From Planctomycetaceae bacterium (GTDB lineage: Bacteria > Planctomycetota > Phycisphaerae > Phycisphaerales > UBA1924), in assembly GCA_027487735.1 (NCBI GenBank), contig JAIYDA010000105.1, positions 16,385 to 80,384 of the forward strand: DNA of 64,000 nucleotides, in the 5' to 3' direction. Below the pieces are notes generated by a model. That model was not told the DNA's origin. It made no database searches and was given only the letters and a program-made list of their open reading frames with translations. This document shows positions 61,141-64,000 of this stretch, one piece after another. Each line of letters opens with the position of its first letter. Within the stretch, counting starts at the first letter, position 1. The translations under genes were made by a program, and so were the position numbers.

Positions 61141-61300
61141 CACAATCTGCGGGCAAAACCACGGGCCTTGGGGGAATACGTGCTATCGACGCTTTCGCCG
61201 GGCCATCTCAACCCGGGCGACACGCCGATCTCACGCGGAAAGGGTACCACCTCCACCCCCTGCAAAGGCGATGCCGCCGCAACCTGAATGCCTGTACGCC

Positions 61301-61320
61301 CGAACGCGGTGTCGCGTTCG
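61301..61320 (-). terminator. Hairpin after RmlD-like gene
   Basis: Perfect 8-bp stem CGAACGCG / CGCGTTCG with a 4-nt loop, 28 bases past the stop at 61349. No T-tract follows, so termination is uncertain. Confidence 0.45.
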
Positions 61321-61348
61321 CCTTCGCTATTGCTTGCGTTGCAACAGG

Positions 61349-62221
61349 TTACGCCTGACTTGCCGCAAGCACCGCCGCCGCCTCGCACAACCCGCGGGGC
61401 GGACAGCGCAAAACCTGCCGCGCGAGGTCCGGGCACATCGACGTATCGGGCGGACGCGTGAGGCCCGACCCCTTCGCGTCGTGCGTTGCGGGCACGCACA
61501 TCCCGGCATCGAGCCCGAACGCGCTGGCGATGGCTCGACCCATGTCCAGGCGATTGACCCGCTCCGGACCACCTAAGTGCATGATGCGAATCGACTTATG
61601 CTCAAAAAGCTCAACGAGAGCACCCGCGCAATCGTCTACCAAAATCGGGGATCGATACTCCTCGACAAACATCGGCGCCTGCTTCCCACTTCGCAGCTGC
61701 CCGCAGACAAACTCATTCGGGCTGCGATTGCGCTCCCGCGTATACCCAAGCGTGAGTGCCACGCGAGCGACCGTGCCCGTCCGCCAGGCGTGCCGCAGCA
61801 CGGCGTCCTCTCCCAAGACCTTCCCGCGTCCGTACTCATTGATGGGGTGGACGCTGTCGCCCTCGCGATACCACCCCTGCCCGCCATCGAACACCTGGTC
61901 GGTGCTCGTAAAGATCAGTCTCGCGTCGCGCCCACCCGCCCATCGCGCAATCGCCTCGGTGCTCAGCACGTTCACGCGGTGCGCAAGCTGCGGGTCGCGC
62001 TCGCACGCGGCAAGGTCGCGCACGGCGGCGGTGTGGATGATCGCCTCGGGCGATGCCTCGTCGAGCACGCTGGGCACGCTCTCTGGCTGCGCAAGGTCGA
62101 GCGCGACCGCGCCCGGTGCCTCTTTGCGCGCCGTGCGCAACACCTCGTGCCCCGCGCGGGCAAGCACGGAGCAGACCTTCTCCCCAATAAACCCCGACGA
62201 GCCTGTGACGAGGACGCGCAT
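61349..62221 (-). CDS. RmlD-like dTDP-sugar reductase (extended SDR)
   Basis: 290 residues from the ATG at 62221. It begins with the extended-SDR motif M-R-V-L-V-T-G-S-S-G-F-I-G and has I-I-H-T-A-A-V-R-D, F-T-S-T-D-Q-V-F-D-G (as in RmlD) and the active-site N-E-Y-G-R-G-K (Y-x-x-x-K). RmlD enzymes reduce dTDP-4-dehydrorhamnose to dTDP-rhamnose; that product would feed the adjacent polysaccharide genes. No rmlA/B/C is adjacent, and the closest RmlA-like gene is the degenerate one at 60217-61140, so the exact substrate is uncertain. Confidence 0.82.
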   Translation of the reverse strand: MRVLVTGSSGFIGEKVCSVLARAGHEVLRTARKEAPGAVALDLAQPESVPSVLDEASPEAIIHTAAVRDLAACERDPQLAHRVNVLSTEAIARWAGGRDARLIFTSTDQVFDGGQGWYREGDSVHPINEYGRGKVLGEDAVLRHAWRTGTVARVALTLGYTRERNRSPNEFVCGQLRSGKQAPMFVEEYRSPILVDDCAGALVELFEHKSIRIMHLGGPERVNRLDMGRAIASAFGLDAGMCVPATHDAKGSGLTRPPDTSMCPDLARQVLRCPPRGLCEAAAVLAASQA

Positions 62222-62294
62222 GCGGGCGAAGGTTAGCGGAGGTTTCGCGCCCGCGAAAACCACACCAAAACCAAGCCGGAGTATGCTCTCTGCC

Positions 62295-62963
62295 ATGAAC
62301 ACTGCCGTTGTGCTTGCCGGGTGCGGAAGGGGAGATGGGACCGAGATCACCGAAGCGGTGAGCGTGCTCGTGCACTGCGCCCGCCTGGGCATGCGTGCCC
62401 GCTGCTTTGCGCCAAACCAGCCCAGCGTCGACACGATTGACCACGCGACGGGCAAGGCAGATCAGGGCACGCGCAATCTGATGGTCGAGGCGGCACGCAT
62501 CGCGCGGGGCGACATCGCGCCGCTCGAGACGCTGCACGCGCACGACTTTGACGCGCTGCTCTTCCCAGGAGGCTTCGGCGCCGCGAAGAACCTGTGCGAC
62601 TTTGCGAGCAAGGGCCCGCAGTGCGACGTGCACCCGCAGGTGCGGCGCGTCGTCGGCGCGTTTGCCGCTGCTTCCAAGCCCATGGGCTTTATCTGCATCG
62701 CTCCGGTCATCGCGGCCCGGCTGCTACCGGGGTGCGAGCTGACCATCGGCACCGACGCTGCCACGGCGAGTGCTTTGCACGCGATGGGCGCGACGCACGT
62801 GCCCAAGGGCGTGACCGAGTGCCACGTCGATGAGCGGGCGCTCGTGGTGAGCACGCCCGCCTACATGCACGACGCGAACCCTTGGGAAGTGTTTACGGGG
62901 ATTGGGAAGCTCGTGGAAGAGGTTGCTCGCCTGGGGCGGATGCGGGGCCCGAGCGGAACTTGA
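62295..62963 (+). CDS. elbB: ElbB, DJ-1/PfpI-type glyoxalase homologue
   Basis: 222 residues from the ATG at 62295. It opens A-V-V-L-A-G-C-G-R-G-D-G-T-E-I and carries F-P-G-G-F-G-A-A-K-N-L-C-D-F-A and the nucleophile elbow G-F-I-C-I-A-P-V with the catalytic Cys, matching the ElbB family (~217 residues). ElbB proteins have glyoxalase activity in vitro and are historically linked to isoprenoid biosynthesis. Divergent from the RmlD-like gene; its last 71 bases overlap the 3' end of the convergent hydrolase gene. Confidence 0.92.
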   Translation: MNTAVVLAGCGRGDGTEITEAVSVLVHCARLGMRARCFAPNQPSVDTIDHATGKADQGTRNLMVEAARIARGDIAPLETLHAHDFDALLFPGGFGAAKNLCDFASKGPQCDVHPQVRRVVGAFAAASKPMGFICIAPVIAARLLPGCELTIGTDAATASALHAMGATHVPKGVTECHVDERALVVSTPAYMHDANPWEVFTGIGKLVEEVARLGRMRGPSGT

Positions 62964-63825
62964 GCGCGTCGCGATAGAAGTCGATCGTGCCCTGCTTGCT
63001 CTGGTCAAACTCCATGACGCCGTTGTGGTCGGCGTTTGGCACCAGCAGCGTCGCAGCGCGTTGCTGCGCCTGCGCGAGCACGCCCGCGTGGGCGACAGGA
63101 ATGATCTCGTCACTCTGCCCATGCATGATGAGCCAGGGTGCCACCACGCGGTGCGCGCTCTTGCGAGCGGGCAGCCCATCACCCACCAGCATCCCGCCCA
63201 GCAGCGGCACCTTGTCGTTCGCGATGTCGGCAAAGCTGCTGAACGCACTCACGGTGCACAACGCCCGCACCTGCTCACCGCGCTCGACTGCGAGCTGCAC
63301 CGCGAACGCCCCGCCCAGGCTCACGCCAAACACGCCCGTGCGCGAGGCATCGACATCGGGCCTCGCGCGCATCGCATCCCACGCGGCGCGGGTGTCCTCC
63401 ATCAGCGCGTCGCGCCGCAAGAACCGCGAGGGCGAGCTCTTGCCATAGCCGCGATAGTCAAACAGCAGCACGTGAAAGCCCGCGTCCGCGAGGTGCTGGC
63501 TGAATGCAAGGTGGTCGCGCACCGTGCCCGCGTTGCCGTGCACGTGCAGAATCGCGGGGCGAACCTCGCCCTTGCCCGAGTCGGTCGCGGGGATGAACCA
63601 CGCGTGCAGCGACTGATTGCCCGCGACCGGGATCGAGACATCTTCGATGCCCAGCGGCGCATCGCCCGTTTCCTTGCCCGGCACATAGAACGCAAAGCCC
63701 TCGACCGCACCCGTGAGCCGCAGCACCACGACCGCGACCAAGGCAATGCCTAGGCGAATGCCCGCGAAGCGCGCCCAGCGCTGCAAGGGCGGACGTTGCG
63801 CAGCAGAAGATGCTTGCATTGGCAT
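62893..63825 (-). CDS. Membrane-anchored alpha/beta hydrolase (BAAT/ABHD-like)
   Basis: 310 residues from the ATG at 63825; ATGs at 63849 and 63819 are alternatives and no RBS decides. One N-terminal hydrophobic segment (I-R-L-G-I-A-L-V-A-V-V-V-L-R-L). The core has L-H-V-H-G-N-A-G-T, L-F-D-Y-R-G-Y-G-K-S, the nucleophile elbow G-V-S-L-G-G-A, the acid-strand region M-H-G-Q-S-D-E-I-I-P and N-A-D-H-N-G (catalytic His). This matches the short ABHD13/YfhR-type hydrolases of unknown natural substrate. It converges on elbB with an overlap of 71 bases. Confidence 0.85.
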   Translation of the reverse strand: MPMQASSAAQRPPLQRWARFAGIRLGIALVAVVVLRLTGAVEGFAFYVPGKETGDAPLGIEDVSIPVAGNQSLHAWFIPATDSGKGEVRPAILHVHGNAGTVRDHLAFSQHLADAGFHVLLFDYRGYGKSSPSRFLRRDALMEDTRAAWDAMRARPDVDASRTGVFGVSLGGAFAVQLAVERGEQVRALCTVSAFSSFADIANDKVPLLGGMLVGDGLPARKSAHRVVAPWLIMHGQSDEIIPVAHAGVLAQAQQRAATLLVPNADHNGVMEFDQSKQGTIDFYRDALKFRSGPASAPGEQPLPRASQSP

Positions 63826-63875
63826 GCGGCAAGCGTACGTGCCCCGCATGCCGCGATGGACTAAACTCCGGCGCT

Positions 63876-64000
63876 ATGAACGCTGCACTCTTCAATATCG
63901 CTGCCCGCCTCAACATGGCCGCGCTGGGCAACTCGCGCGTGCTCTCTGCCTCGCCCCTCGCCCACCTTGCCATGCTGCCCCGCGCGATGCGCGCAACCCT
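63876..64000 (+). CDS. Start of an unknown protein, cut off by window edge
   Basis: An ATG at 63876 opens a frame that continues to the window end (41 codons visible): M-N-A-A-L-F-N-I-A-A-R-L-N-M-A-A-L-G. The visible part is Ala/Leu/Arg-rich and moderately hydrophobic, without a recognisable motif or strong RBS. It is divergent from the hydrolase gene. Too short to classify. Confidence 0.4.
   Translation, partial: MNAALFNIAARLNMAALGNSRVLSASPLAHLAMLPRAMRAT

Overview
The window looks like chromosomal DNA of a planctomycete, most likely class Phycisphaerae. The reasons are the high GC content, the many secreted proteins ending in a tandem Cys-bounded dockerin-like cassette (C-x-x-I-D-F-N-x-D-G-L-F-P ... 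L-A-G-G-x-C, which I recall being called 'GC-type dockerin'), PEP-CTERM-like tails of the form P-x-P-A ... R-R-R-R, an exosortase locus, and abundant inverted intergenic repeats. This assignment is inference from protein style; no rRNA or other marker RNA gene is present. About 40 protein genes are supported. I found no tRNA, rRNA, CRISPR array, insertion sequence or prophage.

Layout. 1-15.8 kb (minus strand): a run of exported proteins, namely two tandem beta-propeller-like paralogues, a second propeller/Ig-like protein, a HAF-repeat-like protein, a C-type-lectin protein and a reprolysin-like metallopeptidase. All but the truncated first one visibly end in the tandem dockerin-like cassette. 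A GH13 lipoprotein amylase follows the metallopeptidase. 15.9-18.2 kb: a TonB-like protein and a secreted partner. 18.3-25.1 kb: hydroxysqualene dehydroxylase (hpnE), asparagine synthetase (asnB) and isoleucyl-tRNA synthetase (ileS). 25.1-26.2 kb: a gene-free block of nested inverted repeats. 26.2-31.1 kb: three small exported proteins with PEP-CTERM-like tails, with pheS and ndk between them. 31.5-45.8 kb: housekeeping genes, including argF, a DinG-like helicase, a GNAT, an alpha/beta hydrolase, an old-yellow-enzyme reductase, pyrD, a TPR-YggX fusion, an M16 protease, rsfS with a histone-H1-like tail, and aroB.

45.9-62.2 kb is an exopolysaccharide/exosortase locus. It holds a GT2 and a GT4 glycosyltransferase, a PEP-CTERM-like substrate, a 1568-residue TPR protein, a sugar transferase with an unusual N-terminal half, a Wzc-like chain-length/ATPase protein, an EpsI-like protein, the exosortase (Cys188/Arg233/His253), a divergent nucleotidyltransferase and an RmlD-like reductase. 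Several of these overlap by 4 nt and probably form one minus-strand operon. The likely logic is that nucleotide sugars are made and polymerised by this locus while the exosortase processes P-x-P-tailed proteins such as the one encoded at 48964-49695. The window ends with elbB, an alpha/beta hydrolase and the start of an unknown gene.

The most unusual material is noncoding. At least nine intergenic sites carry short tandem repeats with periods of 7-9 bp (mostly 8) and a different unit at each site. Three of these sites are arranged as long inverted repeats. One is a near-perfect 41-bp-arm hairpin filling the whole gap between the divergent pyrD and TPR-YggX genes, and another flanks a REPIN-like doublet whose two hairpins show compensatory changes. 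A separate palindromic family with a GGCGAGACGCC core occurs five times. These are the main candidates for undescribed biology here.
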